Below, piece after piece: positions 1 to 27,553 of a DNA stretch of 64,000 nt. A program made the position numbers and the translations under genes. The stretch spans positions 10,808,565-10,872,564 of the forward strand of contig JAKZAN010000001.1 of the NCBI GenBank assembly GCA_023053545.1, written 5' to 3'. Below the pieces are notes generated by a model. It had not been told where the DNA came from. It did no database searches and worked only from the letters and a program-made list of their open reading frames with translations. How positions within the stretch are numbered: position 1 is the stretch's first letter; every line of letters starts with the position of its first letter. This stretch comes from Lepidurus packardi (lineage: Eukaryota; Arthropoda; Branchiopoda; Notostraca; Triopsidae).

Positions 1-3000
1 TTTTGGAATTGGGGAGGTTAACTTATGTGTTGGTGCGTTTAGCGCTCGTTTTCCTCAGTAACAAATTCGTATACCTCTTCGCTTTTTGTTATAGTGATGT
101 GCACGTGTGTGGAAATTGTTCTTTTGACTTTTTCTTCGAATTTTTTTTCCCGAAAATTTTCCGTTTTGGTGCAAAACAAAAATCCGCGTTTCTTAGCCCT
201 GCCTTTTTTGTGTTAAAAAATTTCGGGTGGAAATCGGAAGTTTTTGCTGTGCACAAACATTGGCCTTAGCGCAATTGAAAAAAGAGTGGAGAACAGGAAA
301 AAATGTCAATATGTTTAAGAAAAGCGAAAAAGGCACAAGGGAAAGAGAAAAGGGGTGGAGCCAATTGGATGTCATTTTGGCCATTTAGATCTGAATCGTA
401 GGGGCTTGACTTTTGTGATTTTGGAGTTAAGATTTTTTCATTATTTTTTTCTAATTAGAACAGCTAATTAGGGCAGCTCCTTAGTGAGTACATTTTTGCG
501 AAAAAAATCTGCAGAACTGACCATTCCTCCTTTGCCAAAAAGAAAACGCGCCAGGATTTAATTTTTTTTTGTTTGTAATCGGTAATGACTTATTTAGTTT
601 TGCCTGAGCATTCAAGTGCAGCTTTGAGTATTCACGTATTTTTTACAATTATTCTCTTTTGAATTTTTTTAAAATCCGAAACCCAGTGGCTTTAATTTTA
701 AAAGGGGTGGGGGGGGGGGGCAGCCATCTTTGTCAATCCGTCTACATTTTGTGTAATAGCTTGTGGCAGCCGCAGACGAATTAATCTAGTTTGTTTTTTC
801 TGTTCAGTTTAAATTTTTCATTTGTCCTTAATTGCGCAGTTAAATTTACCTCGTTTTGTAATTCCAGCTGATTCACCCGAATAAATGTGCCTCATCAGTT
901 TCTTTTCAAAAATGCTCCTGGTTTCTTCTGGTTTTGCAATAATTCCGACCTTCTGTGGTCCAACAAAATAAATTAAACGAAAGAAAAAAGAATAACAAGT
1001 TCCGGCCGGAACTTTCCCTTCCTTTGTAACACAAACGTAAGCAAGGAAGGGCTTGGACTAATGTATTGAATGGTATGTTTTCTCTTTTAATTCTTTGATT
1101 GAGGTTAGGCTTTTTCAGCCTCTTTTGGAGGTAGGGGGGGGGGGGGAGTCAAGTGGCAAGTCGTGGATTTATCTCGGTCTGGTTTGGTAGTTTTTTTAGT
1201 TTGATGGTCGACATGCCAGAAAGAGACAAGAAATCGTGGGTATTGATTGGCTCTACGGGGAAGCGAGGAGTTAATGGACGAAGAAAGAGAGAGTCCTTGA
1301 GGGGCCTGATAATGACTTATTGGACCAAGTTTTTACTATCTCACGTCCCGTGCCAAGTAAGCACACTGCCAGATGTATATCTTTTAACTTAAGTTCCAAA
1401 CTTTAACATCACACTAGATATTTAGCGATATTTTTATTTTATATTACTTGAAGTGTGATAAAGCAGATACTTTACCACCCACCAATTCCTAAGCTGATAC
1501 TTTTGAGCGTATCAGTCTTTGACCTTGGGCGTTAATTATTAAGGTTAGTACCAGCTTTAGCACACTTCTAGTATTTACCTTTTTGCATTAGCGTTTGCAC
1601 TTCTTTTTGCTTTTTAGAGCAGGAAACAAAGCACTAGACTGTACAACCGTTTAGCTTCATATTGAGTTGTAGCACACTTCCAGCTCTAGATCTTTAGATT
1701 ATATTTAGCATCAGTTTTAGCCTTAACATTAGTCCTAGGGTTATAGCTCCATTTAACGATAGCGCTAAGAAAATTGAACATAGTGCTGGTAACCATTAAC
1801 GATAGCGTTAGCCGTAGCAGTTTGTAGTGTCAGTTCCATGGATTAGCTTTCAGTATCTGTATAGCTTTTACTGGACGGTCTTTTGCCTAATCAGTTTAGC
1901 CAAAGTGTCCGTGTTGGGTGACAAGGGAATTCCTGCTCTTGCAAGGTGCCTGTGTTGTTTGCTTATCTCCATAACTTCTCCCCAGTAAACGTTTCTGTGC
2001 GTGTCGCTTGCCTTCAGGAGCTCACAGAATCATTTTGTTTCGTGTGGGTAGGTTAGGATGATTCATAGCTAACCTTTCTAGGTTCGGCGTAGCTTTTCTT
2101 CTTTTTATTGTTTTATTACGTGCGAGAAATTTATGAACCAGGATTTTGTGGGAGTGGAAATTGCATCCTCACTCTAAATGAGTCACTTTACTTTGACGCG
2201 GTGGGCACAACTTTCGCATAAGCCGAAGTCGGGGGGTTTTTTCCCCTGCGGTTTACCGATAGCCGTTCCTGTAGACTTTCCCTGTCTTACCTTTTTAACC
2301 ATTCGTACAGAAGGAAGCGGAATTTCTTTCGAAGGAAACGTTCTCATTCTGTAACGTCCTAGTGTGTTTTGGCGGTCAAAGTATAAAAAACAACAATTGA
2401 AAGTTGCCCGTGAAAAACGTCTGCCGAAATAATAAATATTAGTCAGTTGCAGTCGAAATGTTAGAGTGAATCCTTAAAAAATCTTGTGAAAACAGTCCGT
2501 GAAAAGGTTAAAGTTTTAAGAGAGTTTACTTTAAAACGTCAAAGTGTATTCTCAAGAATCTTAACAAAATGTGACACTTCAAGCAAATGTTAATTTCGCC
2601 TTCTATTGTTGACACTCGATACTTTTAGTGCATTGTGGACTAAATTTAAAAAGAAAAAACCTTAACATATTGTAAGAAACAACCCTTTACAGTTTAAGGT
2701 TGTGTTGATAACTTAGTTAAGATTGTGTTGATAACGCAAGAAAAACTTGTACCAATCAGTTCATAGAAGTGACTAAACATTGTTAGACAGGGTTGAAAGA
2801 AAGAAAAAAAGCTAAGGAAAGATAAACAATTCATTCTAGAAGGAAATGCATCTGTCATTTGCAAATGAGACAGGACATAGATTCATTTACATAAAATGAC
2901 ACGGTAAAGAAAAAGTTTTCGCTCAAGCTGAAAGCTTTTCCTAGTTTCTCTCGGCTTCCCGACGTCAAGAGATAGAGAGAATATGCTTTTGAGACTTGAC

Positions 3001-6000
3001 ATGTGTGTGAAAAGCTCAGCATCTCGTTTCTGGGCCCCTGCAAAAGAAAATTATTAACCTTCGTGGGTTTCTTTCCCATAGACGGGGACGTTTCTTTTTT
3101 TTTTAAATGGATTTTTTATTTCCGGAAGAACTATTGTCACGCTTGAATGCCGTCAGCTGCGATTTTTTTTTTTTTTCATTTTGTCTCTCATAGAGAATGA
3201 CGGAAACTATTGATAAGCACTTGCTCATCGCACACTTCCTTATCGTGTAAATCCTTAGTTAACACTTCTCGGAAGGACCACCACACATTACAGGGTAAAA
3301 AAGTCGGGAAAGAATAGTCAAGTGGAAGGAGCACACAAAAAAGAAAGGACAAGTTCCAAAGGCTGAGAAAAAGTTGAGAGAGCGCGAAACTGGCTCAAGG
3401 TCCAAATTGATTGGGCGCACCAACTAGCTCTGTCCGGAAACAGCCCATACCAGCAGTGGCTACTCATTTCGCGTATTCTGCAAGCGTTAACCTTTAGAAA
3501 AGGGAAATGTACCCCACATTTCCCCCCCCAAAAAAGGAACGGCGAATTACTTTGGCTAATTTCTTTGTTCCTTAAATGTTTTTTTTTTTAAATGAGCTTA
3601 GTCAAAGGATTTTGACGTCAAGTATTACTCTGTGTACCCTCCCTTAAAATGACAATAGCTGCCAACAGTAATATATTACAATTTTGAAGGATTCCTATAG
3701 GTTAGATAGCTTTAAGAACGAGGACTTAATTCCACATTTTTGTGGAGAACTATTCACGGGTTATTGAGTTACAAAGTTTGGGTTGTGACGTAGCGACAAC
3801 TCCGGAACGCTAGTTATGCTTACTGGGTAACTTCACGGATCATGGCTTAATGTAGTAAATAACGCACTACACATAGAACCAGTAAGAAGATTACTACATT
3901 ACAAGTACGACAGTAAATGCACTTTATGAACTGCAATTTCTGATATTCAATTAACTAGTTTAAATATTTGTACCATTAAATACTTTACTTTTAAAATGTT
4001 TTATAATCTGTTTTTAAAATCTTAAGCTTTTCTTCTAGCTTTGTAAGCTTCAAAAGTAAATAAAAAAATAGAAGACAAACTGGGGAATTACACAGTAATG
4101 TACTTGCAAGATTAAATAAACCAAAACAATCTACAAGTTTTCACATAAAAAGTCAATCTCGGGCATTTTAGTGTTGAAATCTGCAAAGTTATAAAAGTCC
4201 TATAGCGTTAAGCGAAAACAGAATCGTAAGAACATATATATTGGAAAATGTGCAGGCAGTTTTTGCTTAGAGAATCTTAGAGAATATATGTCCACTGCGA
4301 AGAAGGGGGATCAGATTCCATTTTGTTATTCACGTAATGCAAATTGAGCCTGCGCTAGGATTCTATCTCGCTTTCTCGTTTCTCCGATGACCCCAAATCG
4401 CCTCAGTCGCAAAAAAACTCGGCTCCTTCCACCCTTGTGATTGCAATTTTCAAAACAGAACCCATAAATAATATTTCTGTTGGCTCCAGGCACCAATTCA
4501 TTTTTTTACTTTCTCTTCAGTTTTTTTTACCTCTTTTTTCAAGGCCAAAGCCTTGAGCTTTTCTATTCAAGACCCGAGCTATAAATCTTGTGGGGAAAGC
4601 TGCAGAAACAAGACAACGAAATTGGGTGGAAAACTATCCAATTATCTTAATTAGCATTGAAACAAAAGCAGCAGAGCTCATATGCATCAAGTCTTTTTTT
4701 TATTATTTCTCGTCTTAACCACTCCTCGCAAGAGGGGTTAAGAGCAGGATGAAGGATGAGTCCACTATCTCCTCTACTTTGCCTACAGGTAATCTATCAA
4801 GCTGCATAATAATTAGGAATAGCAAAGAAAGATGCACCGAAAGGGGCGTGATCCTTGACGCCAATCTTGAAGGAGGGGGAGGGAGGAAAGCTGAAGGAAG
4901 CAGCCGAGTTTACAGTTGCAGTTATGTACTTCCGCGGCTTTAAAAGGAAAAGTTTGGGGAGTTGGATGGCGAAAGCTGCATAAGTTACGACTGAATTTCA
5001 ACTGAAGCGAAAGCCCGCCACGTCGGGAGGGGCGGACATTTCTTGGTTCAGATTGGAAACGCGAGTTTATTTCGTTTCATCTATTCCGTCGCAGCTCCGA
5101 GATTCTTTTGGATGTGTTGTTCTTTTTATTTTTGTTGCCGGAGCATACAACCCAATCTCTTGTAGAGCCAGTTTGAGACCGAGCCAGGAAGCTAGATAGA
5201 ATAGATTGGTATCAGAGACGTAATATTAAAAGTCTAATCCACCGAATGTACTGGCCAAACCGCAAGAGAATTGGTAGCTTTTACCATTAGTGTTTGTGTT
5301 AGAATTTCCTTATTCGGTAATGCCTTTTCAAATATTTTGTTTGGAGTTTTTTTTTGCAAATTTCACTAGTAAATTACTAACGAAATTGTGTTTTACAATT
5401 AATGTTTATTTCTTGTATTATCATAGTACAGGGTACAGGTACCGTACAGTACTTTTGCAATGTATAATCCCGACTGCACCATATAGTCACAGCGGACCGT
5501 GGGAGCTTTCGGACTCAATCGGATACTAACGTTACGCGACTGTGTGTGTGTTAGCTCGGTACCAGTAATCCAATGCTTCTGTGCGGTTTGGGTTTGCGGT
5601 TTGTACCCTTTCAGCACTACATTTTGCGGTTCGATCCACAGGATACGGCTTCGGCCCTACCGTACTGAGGTTCGGTTCCCTGAACAAGCAATAATCTGGT
5701 CTGCCCCTTTGAAACTTAGCGTTTGGCGTAATTGCTTAAAGCGTTTGGTCAATAGCCATGGCTTTCCCCAAGTATAGTAGCATTGGTGAGCTACAAGTAA
5801 CGTTCTGGTGTCCATGAAAGGCACTATTTATTGGTCAACGGCACTCGTTTGGTAAAACTCTGCCCATTGAGCACAAGATCCAATCACCTACGCTTTCCTT
5901 TCTATTAATTTGGGTTTACGTGTCTGTCGAAAGGATTAACTAATCCTATTACTTATTCCTTCTCATGGTTCAACAGTAACTATTTCCAAGTTTGGGGCAG

Positions 6001-7308
6001 TGTAAATTTCCCTCCCTAATTTCTCGCAAGCTGCGAGACAAAAAAGACAAAAAGACTCTTTCTTCTTTGAGCGGCGCATCAAGATCTTAAAAGGAATTAC
6101 CTCAAACTTTTTGATCATTAAGACCTGTTATATGAAAGACGTTATGAGTCGGTCTTAAGGAGCTTTGTGGAGGGAAGCTGGGAATTCCTCCGTATCTCCG
6201 GAGTCTCAAATACCCCGGAAAGATTTTAATGAAGAAGAAATTATGTGTATTCACCTTGTAGCTTTACTTATTTCTAGTGATTTATTGTTACGAGATCGCT
6301 CTAAGGAGTAAAGAAAAAAGTAGGGGGAAAAAGAAGCTCTCACTTTAGGGTATTTTATATCACATTCCTTGAATGCTCCAGAAACTTTGGGTGGCTTGCG
6401 CCTGTGCAAGACTGCATTGCTGTCACACACATTCACGGTTAAAGTCAAGGCAACAAGGGCCATCACAGATAGTGGGCCAGCCAACTCCGCGCCAGGATTA
6501 CTTGCTCGTGAATTCTCTGAATCCGGCGATTCTCTTTGACACCCCACAAAATTGGAATTTCTGCTAATAGTAATTTTGTGGAACATGCAACCATCTCAGG
6601 TAAAGTACAGTAAAACAAACTAAAAAATCTTTCACTCTCAATTTAATTTTTCTCTGACGCCAGATCAACAATAGGGGTCAGTGGAAACCGTATGGCGCAG
6701 AAACAATGGCCTTATTGTTTTTCTTATTTTTTCTTGCGTTGTGTCTCCAGATGGAGAATGCTCGGATACGAGCAAACACTTTTCTTGTTTCTTTTTTATT
6801 TACTCGAGCGAACCTTTGTATCTAATAAAAGCGCCCATAAGTAATTATACGGCAACAATCTTCGCTCTTAACTGGGGCATGTCATATTGATTGACGGCAT
6901 TTCCCCTTTTCTTTTGGCCTTTTTTATTTTTTTTCCATGTTTTTTCTCATTTTTTTCTTATTTTTTCTCTTCTTCATTTGCAAGAACTCTCAAGTTAATA
7001 GTCTCTGTAAGTTTCCATACAGCAGCCATCGCACATCAGCAGCACACACTCTAGCACAAAAGATTTTTCCCTTTTTCCCCCTTCTGTTTGTAGAGTTTTT
7101 CAGTCTTTGTTATTGAAGCGAAAGCGACTGGACTTAACTCAATAAAGTGGGGGACAAAAGAGTGAAGAAGAGCAAACAGAAATAAAAAATTTTTGCTTTG
7201 AATTAAAAGTGTTTCGTCAGTTGCAAAGAGGCGAAAAAAAAGAGACCGAAATGAGAGCCAGACAAATGAGTTAGGTTTGTTGAAACACTAATTGGAATCT
7301 TACATTAG
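1..7308. other. Intergenic or 5' flank of the PKC gene, no gene recognised
   Basis: No open frame here shows a recognisable domain; all frames are short and of low complexity. The stretch holds G-runs near 707-720 and 1134-1146, T-runs, and many short A/T-rich words. An untranslated first exon and the promoter of the downstream kinase gene may lie here, since the proposed ATG at 7309 directly follows a possible acceptor (CATTAG). I cannot place a transcription start. Confidence 0.5.
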
Positions 7309-21803
<14,495 letters not shown>

Positions 21804-22923
21804 AGCCAAAGGCTCAAATTATAATAATGTGATGGAGTGCTATTCAGAAATTAAAGAGAGAAAAAAACAGAAGAAAGAAAATCTCAAATCTATAGGATTT
21901 CTTAAATTATTTTTGGCGGGAAAGAGATATGTGTGCTGTTTTTTTTAAATCTTTTATTTTTATTCGTACTCAGTTTGGGACTTTTTTTGGCATAGGAAAA
22001 GTACCCAACCAAGGCCGCAAGTTTACCTTTCCTTTTTTATCCGTGGATGTTGTCATTTTTTTGTTTTTCGCACAACAGTTTGGACTTTGAGCGCTTGTAC
22101 TGATTTCAGTGTTCAAACGTCGACTCGCATCTTTTGGGTTTTGTACATAGCATTTTCTTTTGGTCATTCTCTTTTAGCCTTTGTAAATAACGACTGTCTT
22201 TTTGTACATGCTAAAAACAAAACAGATCCTCCCATCCCTTTTTTTAATCTTTGAATCCTTTGATTCTCTGGACAGAGCAAAGACAACGAAACCACAAGGA
22301 CAATATTTTTTATTGTTTTTTTTTGGGTGAGAAATTTTCTAGATGCATTTTCGGAGGCAAAGAAAAATGGAAGTATTTTCCATGAGTTTCTTCCCTCAAA
22401 ATTTTTAGAGAGCCCGACAACGAGCACGATTTTGAACCATGACTGGGCTTGAAATGGAGAGGCGGGGTAAAAAAAAAAACACGCGTAGTCTCTCTTTTTC
22501 CCTCGTATATCCTTTGGCACATTTGTATTTCAACTTCAAGTGGGTTTCCCTGTGAATGACTACACATTATTGGGAACAAAAGCGGGTCAATTGGCTTTTT
22601 TTCTTTTTCTTTGCCTGCACTTGAATGGGGAGCCCACTTCCACTAGGAACAGGTTATGCAAATCAGAACTCATGACCGATTTTTTCTTTTTTCTTTGGAC
22701 AAATAAGATTACTTTGCCCTAGTTGCTAGTTTTTTTCCTCTGGACAAAATCCCTTTGATCTTTACACGATTTTTAAGTTTTTTTCTGTTACATTCTTGAA
22801 ACTGATTCTTCTCTTAAAAGATTCTTCGTCTAAAATCTGTTAGAAAAATTTCTTGGTTTGGAGGAATTTTTTTATTATTTCTGTTATTGTTATTTAGTTT
22901 CTTGTGTTCAATTAGCTTTATTT
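21804..22923. other. Convergent spacer between the PKC and DM13 genes
   Basis: The 3' untranslated regions of two tail-to-tail genes. For the minus-strand gene, AATAAA (plus-strand TTTATT, 22917-22922) starts one base after the stop codon. No other gene is seen. Confidence 0.6.
22917..22922 (-). terminator. Polyadenylation signal of the DM13 gene
   Basis: AATAAA on the minus strand, one base beyond the TAA stop (22924-22926). A further AATAAA on the same strand lies near 22871-22876. Either would give a very short 3' untranslated region. Confidence 0.5.
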
Positions 22924-23742
22924 TTAGTTGGTTGATGGGAGCGATGAAGAAATTTCACGCGGAATTGGCACCCAGCCCATGTTGATCTTGTAGGAGACGC
23001 ACCAGATGGCGAGCCAGTCCACATCTTGGACACTCATGCCCTCTGGCAGCACTAATTCCAGGTCCTGGCCGTCGTATTTGGTTAAGGGTTTGCTACTGCC
23101 TTTCTCGTCAGGAATAGGTACACCACGTGCGTTGGGCGCTTTGCCCTTGCCGACCCAAAAGTAAGCGTCTGGGGCGAGGCCGTCATAATAGAAACCGGGC
23201 ACCAGCAGTCGGCGGTCATCTAGAATGACGACGGGATTGGACTGAACGTCGTGGGAGAGGGATAGGATTTTTTGGAGTTGAATCGGGGATGATTTTTCTG
23301 GAAATTGGAGGTTGGGTGGGAAATTGAGGACAGACAAAGGGTTAGAGGATTCGGCGTTCTGAAGCGAGAACCACTGGAATTGACGGATGTCCATGGAAGG
23401 TGGTAAGGAGATGATAAGCTCGACTGGAGAAGGTGTTCTGGTGAGGGTTTCCGAGTCAGAGGGAGATGACACTCGGCGGAAGGGGAGACGGTAACCTTTG
23501 TCGTTGGGTACGTTGGACTTTCCGGCGTGGAAAGCGGCGGGTGTATCGGCATCGTACCGAAAGTTGGTAAGCAGGATGGTGTTTTCATTGAGAGCGAAAA
23601 CCTGGCCGTCAATTTGTTTATTTGCACCATCCAAATCACCTATATAGACGCCGGGAAGATCAACATCGGCTGCAGTGACGATGGTGGTAACTAACACTAC
23701 GCAGACGGTCGCGGTCAGTAAGAGGAGCCTGCGAGGAGCCAT
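22924..23742 (-). CDS. Secreted protein with two DM13 domains, intronless
   Basis: 272 residues from ATG 23742. A signal peptide is clear: MAPRRLLLL, a hydrophobic run to VTAA (about 1-25), no other membrane segment. Two repeats of the DM13 domain follow: about 28-150 (LPGVYIGDLDGA..., TILLTNFRYDADTPAAFHAGK) and about 155-265 (LVPGFYYDGLAPDAYFWVG, then LELVLPEGMSVQDVDWLAIWC). The second copy keeps the family hallmarks: YDG-x-PDAYFWVG, LP, the D-DW-x-x-WC motif and a final G-x-V-x-IP. The first is more diverged. DM13 domains occur in Skeletor and Knickkopf, extracellular proteins of cuticle and matrix organisation; the domain is proposed, not proven, to be redox-active. Here no DOMON domain accompanies them, so a full Skeletor/Knickkopf role does not follow. 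The single-exon structure is unusual beside intron-rich neighbours and could mean a retrocopy. Confidence 0.85.
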   Translation of the reverse strand: MAPRRLLLLTATVCVVLVTTIVTAADVDLPGVYIGDLDGANKQIDGQVFALNENTILLTNFRYDADTPAAFHAGKSNVPNDKGYRLPFRRVSSPSDSETLTRTPSPVELIISLPPSMDIRQFQWFSLQNAESSNPLSVLNFPPNLQFPEKSSPIQLQKILSLSHDVQSNPVVILDDRRLLVPGFYYDGLAPDAYFWVGKGKAPNARGVPIPDEKGSSKPLTKYDGQDLELVLPEGMSVQDVDWLAIWCVSYKINMGWVPIPREISSSLPSTN

Positions 23743-25232
23743 GGATGTAACTTGAATGGTAGCTGGTGGTTAACTGTGTGGATATGGCCTTTCATCCTTC
23801 ATGTTATTGAAAATAAGTGGGTTCGTCCCTTTTAAGAAAAAGGTTCGGGCTCTAAAGAATCTGGGCTTTTTTGATAGTATACGAGCTCGTCCAACACTTT
23901 TATTGGAATGATGGAGATTTGGGTAACGGTTCAAGTTTTTGTTTTCATGTATCTGTAGCGTGAGCTAACGCGCGTTGCTAATTTAGTGTTTACAATGACA
24001 CAGATGTCTCGATAGCTTCACATAATGTACAAGTTGGCATTCACACGAATGCCAAACACATACACATATTTCTACATTCCCACATAGTCACTCATGAAAG
24101 AATAGATCATGAAAGAATGGGAAACAACATGTGACATATATAATAGACATACATAAATTTTTTCTGGTTAAAGTGTTTTAAAAAACTTTGCGGTAAAAGT
24201 GTTTTTAAAAAACTTTTACCGTTAGACATTGGCTAGGTACATATTCGTAAGTGGTCTAAGCAGGGCCGTCTTACCCCCCGTGGGCATCTGGGCCAAGTTT
24301 CAAAATGGGCTCCTAAACACGTTGGGATGGGCCCCCTTAGTTCGGAATGGACCCCTAAACAGGTCAGAATGGGCCAGGTAGTCTCATGGGGCCCTGGGCC
24401 AGTGCCCAGTTGGCCCATGTGGTAAGACGGCCCTGGGTCTAAGTGTTACCGGATAAAAAAAAAAAGCTGGGTTCATAGAATCGCGTGATCAATGAACGTG
24501 GATTTGATTGAGTACAGTACTAAGACACGAGTGTACAGATTCATTTCGAAAGTATAGCGGTAGAATAAGTAATTTCGTACACAGGCGGCTGGGTCATCAA
24601 TTCTTATTCGAGCATATAGTTAAATAAGCAAAGCTGCGACTTAGTCCGATCCGCTTTCGAAGGTCCGGGTCGAAGCAGCAAGATGGGTTATGGTGTTACT
24701 AGATGTCCACGCTAACTGTTGCTCAAAGGATATTCCTATAAAAACAAGTCCTCGTGTACTAATATTGTTTATTAACTAACCAGTACTTTTGTTTTTTTCT
24801 GCTTATTCAGCTCAAACCACGCTTCAAACTTGAATTCGGGAAAGGCAAAACTAAACTTCAGACTGTTGAAATAGCTGCTTCCAGGTGACTCAACGAACTT
24901 CAGTAAATGTAGATAGACGGCGTAGGCACACTCTTTTCAAGAAAGTAAACCTAGCTAAGTTGAAGTAGAAAAAATACACAAATTACTCCGAGTATCTAAG
25001 TTTGGAAACGCTATACTATTTTCATTTATTAGATAATATTCTTCGTGGAGGTTTGAGCTATCGATTTGCGAAATGTAAATCTCTTTGAATTTGGCGGGTC
25101 CGATTTGGAAATGTGAACAGCAAAACTTGAACTGCGATTAGAATCCGAACTCCAACTTGCTTGTCCTATTTTCGCTACTGTGAAGAAAGCAGGCGTGTTA
25201 AATTATTTTCATCAAACAACATACATTAAAAA
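23743..25232. other. Divergent spacer between the DM13 gene and TMA7
   Basis: The two genes are head-to-head across 1.5 kb, so both promoters must lie here. I see no certain TATA element. It contains a hAT-like MITE (24261-24435) and, just before it (24168-24225), a short AAAGTGTTTTTAAAAAACTT direct and inverted repeat. Confidence 0.5.
24261..24435. mobile_element. hAT-like MITE, 175 bp, with intact target duplication
   Basis: The ends are perfect 15-bp inverted repeats: CAGGGCCGTCTTACC at the left and its reverse complement at the right. The element is flanked by a perfect 8-bp direct repeat GGTCTAAG (24253-24260 and 24436-24443), the target-site length of hAT transposons. The interior is GC-rich with repeated GGGCCC-like words and has no transposase. 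Intact ends and duplication suggest a fairly recent insertion. Confidence 0.88.
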
Positions 25233-25840
25233 ATGTCTGGGAGAGACGGTAAGTACGCCGTTAGTTTTCCATCTTTAAATTTCTTACTCAATATTTTTGC
25301 AAAAAGATTCGGGGATAGTTCCGTTTAATTATATGCCTGTGCTTAACGCAGTGTAAACCTTGGCGTGGTTTGACCATCCCATTTCTTCTTTATCTATGGA
25401 AGGCTATGCCTATATACTATATAGCTGTTCAAGGCTATGCGTAGGGATACTGTATTGATCCTTTCACCACGTTTGAAACCCCCAATGCTCTTTTCACTAC
25501 AGGTGGCAAGAAGAAGCCGTTGAAGGCTCCCAAAAAGGATGACAAGGAACTGGACGAAGTACAACAGCAAACATTTTTCCATTCTACTTCTAAATATTTC
25601 TCTTTCGTATATAATTTTGTAGTCCGACTTGGCTCACCGTCAAAAGCTCAAGGATGAACAGAAAGCTTTGAAGGACCTTGCTGCCAAAGCTCAAAAGGGA
25701 CCACTAGGTAAAAGACTTTAAAAACTTACAACTCGATAAAGCTTCGCGACAGCAGACCTTCAAAGACTTTGAGCGCATAATTGGTTTCCTTGTACTTGCC
25801 TTTAGGTGGTAGCGGCATCAAGAAATCCGGCAAAAAGTAA
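25233..25840 (+). CDS. TMA7: TMA7 (translation machinery-associated protein 7) homologue
   Basis: Four exons: 25233-25248, 25503-25558, 25623-25707, 25806-25840, all GT-AG, joining to a protein of about 63 residues. It starts MSGRDGGKKKPLKAPKK, has a charged helical middle (LAHRQKLKDEQKALKDL) and ends KGPLGGSGIKKSGKK. This matches the family almost end to end (typical form MSGREGGKKKPLK...GGIKKSGKK, 64 residues). TMA7 is a small lysine-rich protein that co-purifies with ribosomes in yeast; its exact function is poorly known. The exons are so short that none gives a long open frame. A candidate AATAAA lies at 26368. Confidence 0.95.
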
Positions 25841-27553
25841 ACAAAAATCCCTATTCTTGCCTCCGTTGGACGACTTTTGCCGAAACTGAAGCTAAAACAA
25901 GGCTACCCGAAGTTTAAGAAAAGACACATTCTGTTAGCCTAGGAGTGAAAGGGGCAACACCATGTCCGTTTGCGTAAACTTTAACCAATACATTGATAAG
26001 GGAAAATTCATGAAGAAAACATTGTCTTTTTAAGTCAACGCGACCACTTTTCACCTACCCACCTCTGCATAATGGATGGAGGCAGGCTTTTAAGCTGTCA
26101 CAAGTTCTTTCCAGTCTTAGGACGAGAAGAACTCTTTTCCCTGTCTTGTCCTGGTAAAAAAAAAGCTTCGACTGAATAACAGTTTGTCTACAGAATTGAT
26201 CAATACAGTAACAGTCTTACCAGGAAATGACAAAGTAAAAAGACTTTTGGGTGACTTTTGCTACTCCTCAGTCTCTGTTATTTCTTACCTCCCAGAAATC
26301 CACACACGATTTGCTTTCTTTTCCTTCAAAATGGAGAGTTTGTCCTTCTATATACCTCGCGGAACCTAATAAATCCGTATTTGTCATTTCCCGAAATCAC
26401 AAAATAAATAAGGAAAACGTCTTATTTTCAATATAGTTTTTAAGGACACAGCACCGCGTTCGAAACCCTGCAGGTTTCTGGGCAACCCCAAACTCATAGG
26501 GCCAGTAATTGAGTCAAGCTTGATCGAATTCTGTCTAGCAATCCAACCAACTTCTAGTAAGACATAAAATGTGTTGAAACAAAGAGATATAGCTAAAAGC
26601 ACCCAAAGGAAAGGAATAAGGGAAAAAGAAAATAGGAATAAGGACAATAAAAAGTAAGTTAGCAACAACAGGGGTAATCCACGACACTTTGGCATCCATT
26701 TCGCCTCAAATTTTAAACCACGAAGTTAGCCTTTTCAACAATTGGGGAGGATCGAATGGGATGTCAAGTCTGTCTACATTCTTCTTTAACTATTTTCTTA
26801 ACCCCTCTCAACGTCCTTTTAGCTGTCAAAATAGTATTGCGTCAATACGTTTTTCCTAATCTTTCGTCGTTATTTCTTTGGATACTCTGCCATATGTCAT
26901 TACTAACAGAAATTCGTTTCCATTGAAGTTTAGAGAGGGGAATAGGGACGAAATTCTAAAGGATTTATGTTGCATTGCGTCAATACATTTCAATCTTCAG
27001 TCCTTACTTTTATTTTTAAATATATACCCTTCCTTGTGCCATTACTACTTAATTCCTTCTCTTGAGTTGAGGGTTCCAGATAAGGGATACAGGGATGTAT
27101 TCCAAAAGAAGAAGAAAAGGACAAGAGGGCCACAGCTGTTGCCTCTCTCTCTCTCTCCCTTTTAAATGTCCGGATATTTTGGTTCGCTAGAAGTAGAATG
27201 GGAATCTCGGGCTCAATCTTCCGCTATCCTGCTCCTGGCTTTTGATCGCTCGATTATCAAGCAAACATGCGTGCACAATCGCCAAGAATAAAAGCTTGTC
27301 CTTTTCCGCCTTAAGTTTCTCTTATCGGAAGGAAGAAAGCCGACCGAGCCCGTAACTGGAACATCAAGGGGCAACCTAATTAAATAAAACCAAAACTCTA
27401 AAGTAAACTAAGGGTTTTAACCTTCAAATGCCCTCACAAACCTCAGAAATATACCCGAAACATGGACTAGGGACATTCTTAAATTCAACTAGATTTGATT
27501 TTAAGTCAAAAAAGATTTATTAAGTTTGCTCAGGTTTTTTGGGAAACATTTCA

